A stretch of DNA of 64,000 bases from Pyricularia pennisetigena (taxonomy: Eukaryota; Ascomycota; Sordariomycetes; Magnaporthales; Pyriculariaceae). Numbering within the stretch: position 1 is the first letter of the stretch; every line of letters starts with the position of its first letter. A program made the position numbers and the translations under genes. The stretch is from contig NC_043743.1 in NCBI RefSeq assembly GCF_004337985.1, positions 1,941,882 through 2,005,881 on the forward strand, written 5' to 3'. Of the stretch, positions 45,576 through 57,730 are shown in pieces. The notes below the pieces were generated by a model that saw only the letters and a list, made by a program, of their open reading frames with translations, searched no databases and was not told the DNA's origin.

Positions 45576-46160
45576 CTTAAATAAAGGGTTTTTTGTTTGT
45601 ATTGTATTTCGGTAACGGTCGGGGTTAGGGTCGAAAGGGTTACTCGGTTAAATAGGTTTTAAAAGGAGCTTTCGGATGGTATAGGTCTCGTATCGATAGG
45701 TCGAATAGCGGTGAAAATATAGGCGAGTGTTTGTTGAGGTATATAGGTAGGTATAAGTAAAGGTCGGGTTCTTTCGACGGCGCGTACGATTCCGGTTTCG
45801 GTAATTATACCGTTGGATAAAGCGTGAATAAAGCTATCGAATGGTATAAGGTTCGGGTTAATCCGAGATAGGGCTGAAGAATAATCGATGGATTTAATGG
45901 TATTGGTATCGGTATCGATTTCGTTGGTATGAGCTAATCCGGGCTTATAACCTGTAAGGAGGTTACGAGATAAAATAAGCTTAATCTTGAACGCGGGGAA
46001 AAGTGGATCACGTATAAAGTTAATGGAACGTTGAAATGGCAAATAACCGTCTGCTAGCGGGTAATAAAGATAATATATTGTAGTTGCACAATCGATTCGT
46101 TAAATCGTTGAATCGATGAAGGTTATGAAGGTAATGAATTTAAGGCTAAGTTGTGAATTA

Positions 46161-46161
46161 N
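46161..46161. other. Single N: second assembly join
   Basis: Sequence after the N (46162-50720) repeats 41602-46160 at an offset of 4,560. It is nearly identical, with a handful of differences, so two contigs overlapping by about 4.56 kb have probably been abutted. Confidence 0.85.
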
Positions 46162-46265
46162 GCTACCGTTTTCTAAAGTTGAAAAGTCCAACTTATTATA
46201 TTGTTATCGTTATTTATATTATAATTGTTGGACAGGCCAAATATATATCCAATAGTGGAATGTTT

Positions 46266-47525
46266 TTAATTTAGGTCGTTAGCCCAATCAAAGTCTGTAT
46301 ATCCCTTAATAAATAATATATTATCGTTATTTTGGCTTTTATCCTGCAGGTTTATATTATTTGTATTATTTATTAACTTTTCGTTGACGTTATTTTTATT
46401 GGATCCGTTATTGTTAACGTTATATTGGGATATATTATTAACGTTATATTGTAGGCCAAAAGTGGGATTTTTTAGCAGATATTTGAAAACATTTTCAAAA
46501 ATTTTGAAATGTTCAGCCCCAGGATTAGCCATAAACCTGGCGGCTAAGCACGTGCAATATATTATATTTGGGCGGCTTTTTATTATTAAATATCGTAATA
46601 AGCCTACTTTTTGTTGGAAATTTTTAATTTCCTCTTTTGTAGCTTTATGTTTATTTATATCGAATTTTAAACCTGGTACCCCCGGAATGGTAGAAGGTTT
46701 TTCGTTATTTATAATATTGAATTTATTCAATATTTTATTGGTATAATCTTCCTGGCTAATAAAAGCGGTTTTATTGTTTTTATTTATAGTTATCCTGTTA
46801 CCCAAAAAATTGGATACAGGTCCCATACATTCTATTTTTATATATTTGGATAATTTTTTATAAAAAATATCCAATAACGATAAATCAGTATTAAATGCCA
46901 AAATATCGTCGACGTGGTAAACCATAATAATGCCAAAAAATTGGCTATTATTATCTTGGTTTATATATACGCCTTCGTCGTATGGGAAAACAGTAAAACC
47001 TAATTTTATTAGCGTTTTGGTAAGGTATTTATACCAAAGTTTAGGCGCTTGTTTTAGACCATACAGGGTTTTATTTAATTTACCCACTTTATTTATATAC
47101 TTTTTATTTGTATATAGCCCTGTAGGTAATTTTATATATATTTCGGTATCGATATTTGCGTGTAAAAACGCGTTTTTAACGTCATATTGAATAACGTACC
47201 ACCCTTTATGTAATGCTAGCATTATAAGTATATGCCAGGTTTTTGTTTTACAAATTGTAGAAAAGGTATCCAGGTAATTAACACCCATAATTTGGTGGAA
47301 TCCCTGTATTACCCATCTGGCTTTATAACGATACCGTTTATTAATATCCGTAATAAAACGAATATTATTTATATTATTTAAGGGTTTTTTCTTAGAAACC
47401 CAGCGCCCAATTATAGCTATTTTATTTGGAGGTAAATCCGTTATAGTAAAGGTATTGGATTCTGTTAAGCTATTATTTTCGTTTTTGCAAACCTGCAGCC
47501 AATTTTCCCAATCTTGGCTTTCCAT
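46266..47525 (-). pseudogene. Copia-A RT (second contig)
   Basis: 419 codons from the first Met (MESQDWENWLQ). The frame remains open upstream to a TAG near 47993, so the listed start is not biological. It contains the complete RT motif series, including QYDVKNAFLHANIDTEIYIK, LNKTLYGLKQAPKLWYKYL and VYHVDDILAF. This version keeps the family-typical LYGLKQAP, unlike the first contig (LYCLKQAP), so it looks like the more accurate or less damaged sequence. Confidence 0.85.
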
Positions 47526-48251
47526 GGCTTGTTTATAGGTATTCGGTTCTATTAACGAATCTGTTATTAATACGTAATTATTTTCGTTAAAATTAAATTT
47601 TAACGATTTATTGATATTACGTATCGTAAATAGAACGTTATTATATATTTTATATTCTGCAGAATTTTTTGGGGGTTTATTTTTTATGTTTATTTTTATA
47701 GACGAATTGTTAGCTGTTTGGGGATTATTGTTATTGGTAACAACGTTGTTTTTATCAGTATTATTAACGTTATTCGCGTTATTAACGTTATTAATGTTAT
47801 TTTTATCAACGTTATTATTTTTATTTATATTTGTATTATTTACTGGATTTACCTCGAAATCTGGTAAAGAGAATTCGACCTCGTTTATGTTATTATTATT
47901 TATATTGGTATTTTCGTTTATATGTGGATAAAATTTATCCGTTATAAAGGTAATATCCCTAACCAGGAGACATTTCCTTTTATATGGGTCCTATATTTTA
48001 TATATTTTTATATTAGGTGTAAAACCTACTAAAATACCAATTTTATTTCGAGGTTTAAGCTTTTTTTCATCATGGTTATCGTTATAGTAAATAATACATC
48101 CCCAAGGTTGTATATAGTTATTTACGTGAATTGCATTATTATTTATATTATTTTCACTTATATTGTGAAATATATTAGTTGGCGTTTGTATATTTAAAGC
48201 CGTATGTGGGGTATTATTATATAGGTATACAGCGGTTAATAAAGCCTCACC

Positions 48252-49469
48252 CTATAAATAGTTAGGTGCTTTGCTATTAAATAGCATAGCCTTGACCTTA
48301 TTAAATAGGGTTAAATTTATACGTTTTATTAACCCATTTCGTTCTTTTGTATATATAGGCGTAAAATGGTGTATAATACCGTTATTCTGTAACGCAATTT
48401 TAAATTGGTTACTTATATATTCGCCTCCATTATCGGTAAAAAACTCTTTTATTGTTTTTTTACCATTTATATTAACGGTATTATTATCCATTTGTTTTTT
48501 ATATATATTGAATGCCTTTAAGGTATTAACCTTTGTTTTTAATAATGCAACACGTAAATAACGTGATTTTTTATCCAAAAACGTTATGTAATATTTATAA
48601 TAATTATACGTGGGTGGATTTATGGGTCCACCTAAATCGGAATGGATTCTGTCTAATATATTATAATTTATAATATTTGCAGAAGTCCTGTTTATTTTCC
48701 GATTGGATTTTGCAGCTAAGCAAATCTCACACGTATATTTATTATAATTATATATATCGTTTTTGGATATTTTTATTTTATTTGTTTTTATTAATTGCAA
48801 TAGGGGTATTAACCCTATATGCCCATATTTAACGTGTAATTTATATATTGTATTGGAAAAAATATCGTTATTATTCGACTTTTCTTCCGCATGTAATATA
48901 CAATTATTTTCCACAATTTGGGTAGGTAGAATATATAGCCCATTATTTTTATAACCTTCTGTTATTTTATGTTTATGTTTTTTATGTATCACTATTACTT
49001 TATTGTTTATAAAGGTTATAATATAATTATGTAATTGTGCAACAGAAAGTATATTAAACCCAAATTCTGGTATATAATACACGTTATTTATGGTTTCTGT
49101 TATACCTGTATTATTGAATTTGACTTTTATAGTTCCCATTTTATTTATATTTAAGTGGGAAGCATTACCCCATTTAACAGTCGTATCTATATCTTTAACG
49201 TCTGTTAAATATTGTATATTGCAACATATATGAATTGTTGCTGCACTGTTTATAATAAAATTGGAGGATTTTATAGTAGAGTGCAATACAATATGTGGAT
49301 TAAAGTCAGAATAAATTAAATTTGGAACAAACGTTGTAAAACAATAATGTCCCAAATTCAAATAATCAGCTTTATTCCCGTTATTGGGGTAATTATTATT
49401 ATAATTATTAATGGGTAAAGAATTTACCTTATTATTAACCTTATTAAAGGTCAAAAGTTCATTCAACAA
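48252..49469 (-). pseudogene. Copia-A protease and integrase (second contig)
   Basis: A 405-codon translation identical by eye to 43692-44909: protease N-S-A, then the integrase D-D-E region (IHSDLGGP, FTDNGGEY, KERNGL). It is a duplicate of the first contig's piece and not independent evidence of a second genomic copy. Confidence 0.85.
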
Positions 49470-49646
49470 TACGGTATGATGTTTATTAATATTATCCTCA
49501 CCACGATATTTATCTAAAATATTGGCAAAAAGTAAATCTACCGTATATTTATCTGAATTATGCCGTAGCTTTTGAATAATATTCTGTGCAAAAGAGGTCC
49601 AATTTTGATTTAAAATATTTAATATCCAGGTTATAATAACCTTATT

Positions 49647-50135
49647 TTAAGTAATTAAACCTTTAAATTTCAAAACGGAATATAACTCTTTTATTTTATT
49701 CAAATAAACCTCGATATTATTAAACGATTTTGGTATAGCCGAATAAAACTCCTTTAATAAAAGGAAATCCGAAGTATAGCCTTTAAGATTATATATATTT
49801 TTTAATTTATTCCAGGCTTCGTACGCAAAAATGCATTCTTTTATATATAAAAGAGGTTTATTATCGCACAGTGATTTTATAAAGGCTAAAGCCAGCGTAT
49901 TTTTGTTTGTATAATCCAGAGGTTTAAGGGTATTAGTACCATTTTGGATACCATTGGGGATACCAGTGGGTTCCATGTTATTATTAACGTCGAGGTTAAT
50001 AATAATTCCCTCCTTTTGCTCCAGGGTACATGCGAGTCCCTTTACTTCCAAGGCCGCTTGAGCACGAATAACCCAAATGACGTAATTCTCGGTGCCCTTA
50101 AGGGTTACCATTGGGATTTTGTCGAAGGTAGCCAT
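49647..50135 (-). pseudogene. Copia-A gag (second contig)
   Basis: The same 162-residue translation as 45087-45575, starting MATFDKIP and ending at the shared TAA. It lies between the integrase piece and the LTR start at 50513. It belongs to the contig-overlap duplicate. Confidence 0.85.
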
Positions 50136-50835
50136 CTTAAATAAAGGGTTTTTTGTTTGTATTGTATTTCGGTAACGGTCGGGGTTAGGGTCGAAAGGGT
50201 TACTCGGTTAAATAGGTTTTAAAAGGAGCTTTCGGATGGTATAGGTCTCGTATCGATAGGTCGAATAGCGGTGAAAATATAGGCGAGTGTTTGTTGAGGT
50301 ATATAGGTAGGTATAAGTAAAGGTCGGGTTCTTTCGACGGCGCGTACGATTCCGGTTTCGGTAATTATACCGTTGGATAAAGCGTGAATAAAGCTATCGA
50401 ATGGTATAAGGTTCGGGTTAATCCGAGATAGGGCTGAAGAATAATCGATGGATTTAATGGTATTGGTATCGGTATCGATTTCGTTGGTATGAGCTAATCC
50501 GGGCTTATAACCTGTAAGGAGGTTACGAGATAAAATAAGCTTAATCTTGAACGCGGGGAAAAGTGGATCACGTATAAAGTTAATGGAACGTTGAAATGGC
50601 AAATAACCGTCTGCTAGCGGGTAATAAAGATAATATATTGTAGTTGCACAATCGATTCGTTAAATCGTTGAATCGATGAAGGTTATGAAGGTAATGAATT
50701 TAAGGCTAAGTTGTGAATTATATGTTCGAATCCGTAGGTGCAGATTTTCGATCCGGATGTCCAGAATGCGGGGTCACGTCACATGATTTGGCCTTATTCA
50801 TGTGACTGACCTGCCGACCTATTGATCCTAACGGC

Positions 50836-51040
50836 TAGTCTCAGTGCTCAGACTAGACCCCCCTGCTTCGCAGTGGGGACCGAGCGCTCCATATACCTTT
50901 CAACCACATGGCTTTTCGACCAATTACATTGGCCGAAAAAATCGCGCTCGTTCTAGTTTAAGGACAATTTGTCGCATTTCGCCGTTTATGGCGGTACCAC
51001 CAACAAAATACCCAATGCTGCGATATTACCAACCACTATT
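50836..51040 (+). mobile_element. Element A copy E8, left end only
   Basis: A perfect-looking left terminus TAGTCTCAGTGCTCAGACTA inserted in the Copia-A LTR, followed by the standard subterminal blocks to GGCGGTACCACCAAC (about 51003). A short internal deletion follows, then ACCCAATGCTGCGATATTAC. It fades into the helicase block near 51040. The right end is absent. Confidence 0.75.
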
Positions 51041-52345
51041 CCCCCCGACATACAAAAAAATAAAAAATTTTTACCATTATACCATATATTTACGCATATT
51101 AACCTTTATTCGATATATTATTAAATCAAATAAAACCCGAATCTAATAATGGAAAACACATTTCCAATAATATTAATAAATATACCCGAAAAAATATTCC
51201 CATCCGCGCAATTTGCAACCCAATATTTTACGTCCGACCTAACCCTATTATTTCCATCGATATTACAATTATTTTCGTTTTTATCGTTATTCCAATTATT
51301 ATCGCCCAATCGTATATTCGAAAATAAATAGGAATTTAGGCCTTTTTTAATCGATTAAAAGCAATTACCGAGGGAATCCGAATCCGAAACGGAAATAAAC
51401 CTTAAAACCAAATTTATTCGCGATATTACCAAATTTTAGCGTAACCGTTACCGACGTACCAATTTTACGCAATTTATCCACGTTTAGGTAATAACGGCAA
51501 ATTTTTACGAAATTATTTAACCTACCCTATCGCGAATATTTTTTTTTAAAAAAATATTACGAAACCCTTAAATCCGAAAACGTTTACGCGCTAATAGGGT
51601 CGAATACCGTTTTAATAATAAATTTCCTGCGCCTATTAAAACCGATTTTTTACGCAAGGAATTACAGTAATTAATATAATATTTACGCTTTTTTAACCGG
51701 TTCGAACCCATAAATTTCCAATTTTCGGGAATAAAAAATTGTTCCGCCAAAAACGTGAGCGATATGGATTGGTTTAAACAAATATTCGATACGTCCACCC
51801 AGGAAATCCCGTCCAAAACGCCAATATTATATAAATTTATATTTTTACTATTATTGCATTCCCGGGGCCACCGCCCGTTTTATTTATCGTTACAAATTTC
51901 GAACGTGGTATACCTGGAACCAAATATTTTTTTAAAAACCACAAACCCCCCAACGTTAAAAGATTAACGCGTTATATTAATATTAGCGATTTTAACCCAC
52001 GGATATTCCCCCCAAAAAACAATTATTTGTTACGCGCATTTATATTATATTTTATAAATAATGGAATTTTACGACGTATTGTAAATATATTATCCGGGTT
52101 TGGAATATGTTTATTTTATAAAGCTATTAAACGGTAAACCTAACAATTTGTCGCCGTTGCCCGAATACGTTATTAGTAATATTTATATTTATATTTAACT
52201 TTTACCGCGAACAATAATAATAATTTTTTACATATATATATATTAATATATAAACAAATTTAAAAAGGATCGTTCGTAACCCAATATTATTTTTCGTATA
52301 TAACAATTTCAATTTTCTGGACAAGGTATAAGACCTTGGATATGG
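51041..52345 (+). pseudogene. Degenerate coding region upstream of the DUF6589-like domain
   Basis: Forward-strand pieces between stops, for example 51149-51331 and 51755-51967 (PFYLSLQISNVVYLEPNIFL, TTNPPTLKD), then FNPRIFPPKNNYLLRAFILY at about 51985. They are in the same order and density as the next piece and probably represent the N-terminal part of the same gene. No domain recognised. Stops of the RIP kind interrupt every few dozen codons. Confidence 0.4.
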
Positions 52346-54446
52346 AAAACGTAACCGAATGCAAAATTTAACATCGTATTTCCTTATATTAACGCCAGGA
52401 TTTAAACAATATACGCAATCCCAATGGTACGCTACCGTACCTTTCCGCCAAAAATGGTTGCAAACGCCCGCCTTTTTACAATATCCGGACACCTATTACG
52501 AAAGCGCCAAATATTATATAATATACCAAATTTGTAGCTTTTTATTCCCTAACCGCCTATATACGCCTGGAACAATCCCATAATACCCTATTTTCGCACG
52601 AATTACATTAATTTTTTACCTTATCCAAACCCCCGCTATTACCGAAAACGAAGGGGAATACGCAGGAATTATCCAAATCCACGAAATCCTTTTTAAGCGT
52701 TTTTTAAACCTGCTACCCGATTATTTCGATTATTTTTCCGTCCTGTTCCTCGTTTATAGGGATTAAAAAATAACGTTATATATCCGTGCTATTTAGGGAA
52801 TTTATATCGAATTATTTTAACTTTTTGATAAAAAATAATAAATATTACCCGTACCAACGTTTTTCCATATCGAATTTAATTTTACTAACCAATTATAGTA
52901 ATATTACGCCCCCATTATATTTATAAATATAATAGGGTTGGGGAAATATAACCAATTTTAAAAAAATAAAAAAGAGTTTTACCACGTTTTACGGTTTTTA
53001 TAAAATGCATTCCGGTCCCGCATTTTATACATTATAATTGCTGTTTTAGTCCAAAACGGATTATTGGATAGGGATTAAATTTTTAAAAGCGCCCTGGAAA
53101 AGGTTTTTACCGATATATTATATAATATATATATTTCCGTGGTAAACCGTGTTTACAATAGTATATTCGCTGGTTATATTAACGGTTTAATAAGTATTGG
53201 ATTATGGGATATAAAACCCAAAATTAATATCGCTTTCCGCACGCAACGCCGCTATTTGCAAATAATTAATTTTTTATGGATAATAATAAACGCGTTCCAC
53301 CAAAGAAATTACGGCGTATTGGAAACTATAATACCGCAATTGGTCCTATTTTTTTACGGTTGCAAAACAAAAAATTATAGCCCTAAAATGCTATATTTAA
53401 CCTGGTTATTACGACCAAAGGTTACAAATTAACCGTTGCGCACCGGGATTTTAAAATTAGCGTTTATAAAATGTACCACGGCCGGGAATGGATTTAAACC
53501 GGCAAATTTAGCAATTAAATATATTAATAGGGGTTTCGCCATGGATATTAAAAATAACCGCAATTTTACGTACGATTTGCGAAAAACATTTTTAAATTGT
53601 GCAGCGATGGGGCCAATCGCAATTACGGTGCGCAAAATATTGGAAAACATCGCCCGTATACGCATTAACAGTAAATATTATATAATATTAACCAACCAGG
53701 ATATAATCCATTATACGTATTTATTATTCCAAAATAATTGGGGAAGCGAAAAAGCCGAAATATTACCCAATTTCGATTTCGACGGCCTTAATTTATTATA
53801 CCTGGGTTGAAAAAAACTAATAGGCGATAAATTGGAGGTATTTAATTAAAAAATCGTACGCCCCAATAACGTATTATTTTAGGCGAATATTGAAAAAATA
53901 GGGGCAAATCCAAAGGAGGGATATAACCGGATAGACGGTTTAAATATTAATGGTATAATTAATACCGAAGGAAATTTGCTGGACGGAATATACGAAGAAT
54001 CCGACGAAAAAGGCGTATAAAATTTAAAATGATAAAAGGCAAATTACGCAAACCAAAACGGGTAAAAGCGAAAATCGTTTTATTATAAAAAGGAATTAAA
54101 TAGACGAATAACGGTGATTTTACCCGCGAATAACGGAGGTAAAATAACGTCCGCAAAATCAGTAAATACAAACAAACAAATACCAATTATAAATTTGGTT
54201 TAAAATAAAATGCGAGGTATAATTTCCTCCAAAATCCTCCGTATAAATAACCCGTTTCCTATCCATTTTCCTTACCCAAATAAATTATATTTTCCATCCA
54301 CCGCCAATTATAAATCCAGTAAAAAAAATCCTGGTAATAACCGTTATTATAATACCCTATTAACCACGAATAATAAATCCATTAAACCGGATCCCAATAG
54401 TAACAATTATTACAATATTACATATATAAAACCCCTAATTTTATAG
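52346..54446 (+). pseudogene. DUF6589-like protein, RIP-damaged
   Basis: Read across frames and stops, the region runs WYATVPFRQKWLQTPAFLQY, IIQIHEILFKRFLNLLPDY, VLFLVYRD (where the family has a conserved GDQ), an ILPVPTFFHIEFNFTN block, then VLETIIPQLVLFFYGCKTKN (53330), and INRGFAMDIKNNRNFTYDL and KILENIARIRIN (to 53810). From memory of the family, this order resembles the fungal DUF6589 domain, found in large, often repeated, genes of unknown function. The last part (53820-54446) is Lys/Pro-rich. No catalytic claim can be made. It converges on the minus-strand SNF2 gene, whose end lies about 50 bp away. Confidence 0.5.
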
Positions 54447-54497
54447 CACCAAACCCCAAAAAAAAAACAAAATAAAAAAACCCAAACCGATTAAAAG

Positions 54498-57400
54498 AGA
54501 CGAAAACGTTTGGCAGCGTTAAATGTTTTTTTAAAAGTGGGTTTATTAGCGCCACGCCTTTTTTTCCGAGCTGGGGTCGCGGTAAACGATCCAGGGATTA
54601 AATCGTCCTTTTTTTTATCTTTTTTTAAAATGGGTATACAGGGTTTTTTTAACGAATCGAATATGAATTTATCGTAATTAAAACCAAAATCGATAAATAA
54701 AAAAAACGGAATAACGACCGCTAAAAAATCGGCGTTATTATTACCAAAAATGCCTTTTTTAAACGGTTTATTAATTTCCCGGCGTTTAATAACCCAGGAA
54801 TTAAAATCCTTTATTGGGGCCCCGATAACCCGCGCGGTCGCGGTTTCGTCGTAAAATCCATCGCTGTTTTTAATCCATTTTATTAATTTAACCATAAACC
54901 CCTAATTTATAATAGTAAAATCGAAATAAAGCAAATATGTACAATTAATGTAATAAGCAAACGTATTACGGCCACCATTTTACTCCTGGTATTGGTAATT
55001 AATATAAGCTGGACCTAACGTTAAAATGAAAATTGACGTTTTTTCCACCAAATCCTGTTCGTTAAACTGTTTAAGGATATTTAATACGAATATTAAAACC
55101 AGGCGAAAATAAAATTCGCCTATACGGCGCGTTTTATTAAAATAAAAAATATTGAAATGCTGGGGGGGTTTTATTATTTAAACGAAACAATTAAAAGGCC
55201 AGGAAAATATAATTGTTATTGCTTTATACGCCAGGAATTGTTTAACAATTGGAAATTGGATAACTTTGGGGAAACGTATACGCGTAATATATTCAAATAA
55301 CATTTACTATATATTAACAACGGCCGGAATAGTAGAAAAAGGGGTTTTAACCTTCCGGAATATGCGATTTTTTACCCAATCGAAAAAAGTACCTCGCATT
55401 TCGAAAATGCGCCAAATAATAGGTTTATTTTAACCCAACCGAATTAAGCGATTACAAATTTGCAACTGTATATTGGCGTTCCATATTAAAGGGATAATAA
55501 TACCAATGCAATAATTGGGGTGCAAATTAAAACCAGCGCTGGAAATGTTAATATTTAGGATATAAACGTTAAAATTGGAGCTGAAATCGGTGAAATCGGA
55601 AACGGTTTTATCGCGTTCGGTTTGGGACAGGTTTAATCGGATAATAATTACACCGAAACTAGTTTTTTCCAAAATAAAAGCAATAAAATTAAAAAAATTA
55701 GCAAATATATTAAAAATTGTAATAATTGTTACAAAAATGGAAAAATAATAATTATTATAATATTTGTTATAATCCAAAAATATAAAAATTGTAATAATTG
55801 TCACAATAATTGTGGGGAAGGAAAGGGATTGTAACAATTATTATTATATGGCCAATTTACGTTTAAATCCAAGGATTGGGGGTTATAATTAGGACGCGTT
55901 AACCTTTTTTCTTTTCCTCCATGCAAATTTCGACCACGCGGGTAATAAATGGCGATTCGTTTAATATAAAATGGATTATTTTAATTTTACCCGACGGAGG
56001 TAACGTTTTAGGATTAGTGCAGGTTTTCGAATAAACCCAGTTAAAGGGACCGTCGCCGTTATATTAAATTAAAACGTCCACAATTACCGATTTAAAACGG
56101 GTTTTTCCTTCCTATAGGTTTTTTTTAAAGTTTTGTCGGACGTTGCGGTATTTGGCCTTAAAATCCATTCCTTTTAACGCCAATATTTTACCCAATTCCG
56201 CCGAATTAATATCCCGGGTATCGTCCTCGGCGTAAATTATTAATTAAAAAAGGTAATTAATTATTAAAAACTGTAGCAGGCGGATAAAACCTATGTTAAA
56301 AAAAGCCGAAATTTGGCGGTTACCAGTTATAATATCCGCATTAGTGGGAACTCCTAATGGAGCGGGACCAATATCGTCGGTATTTTCGCCCACGAATGCG
56401 GTAATAATATTTTTAAAAATTGTTTCGGTATTCGTTATAACGTTTTCGAAACGGTGGCCAAATTGGAGCTTTTTAGTAATAATACTATAGGGCGGAATGC
56501 GTTTACGGGGATAAATAATTGTACCGTTAAACAAAATAAAACCGGTATTTATACCCTTACGTACCGTAAATACGCCCGTATATTTAAAAATTATTAACGA
56601 TTTTTTATTTGGTATAATAATAGGAATTATAAAATTTAAAATTCGAGGGTAAAACAGCCATTATTTCCAACCCATCGATTCGAATTTTTGTAGGGAGGTT
56701 TTGGTATTTTTATCGATATTAAAAACGACGAAACAGTTATTATTTTCCCAAATATAATCGACCGTAAATATATTTTCCTAAAATAGGTTTTCAAATCGGG
56801 CGAAAGGGATCGCAATTTTATCCCAAATTAGGGCATTAAAGCCAGTAATGTTTTTAATTTTGTTAATAATTGACGTGGTAATAGCTATACCCCGATTAAT
56901 ATAAAGGATAAGGCGAAATACGCGGTATATTATCGATTCGCGGTAGCGGAAATATTGAATTTCGTTTCCAATTATACGTTAAAAAAAGGTACCGGATAGT
57001 AGATATATAACCAAACGCCGGATATTTTTGGTATTTTCGCCCGTGGAAAAATCGGTTTTCCGACCGTTTTTGCGTTAACGGTTCCTAATAAAATTATTTA
57101 ATTTAAATAAATATATTAATATAACGAAATTATAATAATTATTACAAAAAATATTTATTGGGTATTATTTTTAATGTCGGAATTATCGTCGAAATTATCG
57201 ACGTCGGGGGGGCGTTGCTAAGGATTAAAATCGATAATTTTATCCATACACCATGGGTTAAACACCTTTTCCGCGTTATGGATTTCGTCCAATTATTTAA
57301 TTTTTCGGATTAGGAATGTCGAATAAAATGTAATAATAACCGTGCCCGCAGATTTGGGATTAAATTTGCGGGCGGCGAATTTGGTTAAAATATCGTAAAA

Positions 57401-57730
57401 TTGCGCCTGGGTAAAAATAGCAACCGCTCGCGGGGTATCGGCAGCGTATACCTCGGTTAAACTATAATAGCATTTAACGTCGAAGGTTGGGAAATTGGTT
57501 ACTGTTTTTTTAAATATTTGCAAAATAAAACTGGCCGGGACGAAAATTAAAGTGGGAAAATATCCGTCGGTATTTTGGATAAATCGGTCGTATTAATAAC
57601 GGATATATTATATATAAATCGCCGTAAAATAAATAATCGTTTTTCCTATGCCCATTTCGTTGGTTAATAGCCAATTTTTAAAAGCTAATTGCTCCAATTT
57701 TAGTAGGGTATGGGTATTTAAACCGAGAAA
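54498..57730 (-). pseudogene. SNF2-type helicase, RIP-damaged
   Basis: Minus-strand pieces give the SNF2 order. Near 57690-57620: LLTNEMGIGKTIIYF (Walker A, GxGKT). Then 57293-57523: DTPRAVAIFTQAQFYDILTKF, with TVIITFYSTFLIRKIK. DEIHNAE at about 57285 is the DExH box. Then 55430-55837: FGVIIIRLNLSQTERDK, VYILNINISSAGFNLH, and NANIQLQICNRLIRLG, the helicase C-terminal motifs V and VI. 54491-54895 ends with a Lys/Arg-rich tail (PARKKRRGANK), nuclear-signal-like. Such proteins remodel DNA-protein complexes with ATP. The motifs are read through stops, so the copy is dead. Palindromic TTGTAAC repeats interrupt it at 55717-55846 and 57756-57869. Confidence 0.7.

Larger units (their letters stand above)
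40506..46160 (-). mobile_element. Copia-A element, copy 2 (before the second N)
   Basis: The 3' LTR is at 40506-41163 (658 bp, with a tRNA-like segment at about 40870-40960). Then RNase H, RT, integrase, protease and gag on the minus strand, the primer site (45939-45952), and the first 208 bp of the 5' LTR (45953-46160) before the N. Damage is light: the main breaks are at about 41577-41705, 43434-43691 and 44910-45086. Confidence 0.9.
46162..50835 (-). mobile_element. Copia-A copy 2, second contig (partial)
   Basis: Holds RT (46266-47525 and upstream to a TAG at about 47993), protease/integrase (48252-49469, the same translation as 43692-44909), gag (49647-50135), the leader and the 5' LTR start (50513-50835). 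The LTR is cut at 50835 by element A copy E8 after CCTAACGGC. The RT piece differs from the first contig: PTGLYTNKK against PIGLYTYKK, LYGLKQ against LYCLKQ, and a TAG where the first contig has TTG. Confidence 0.85.
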
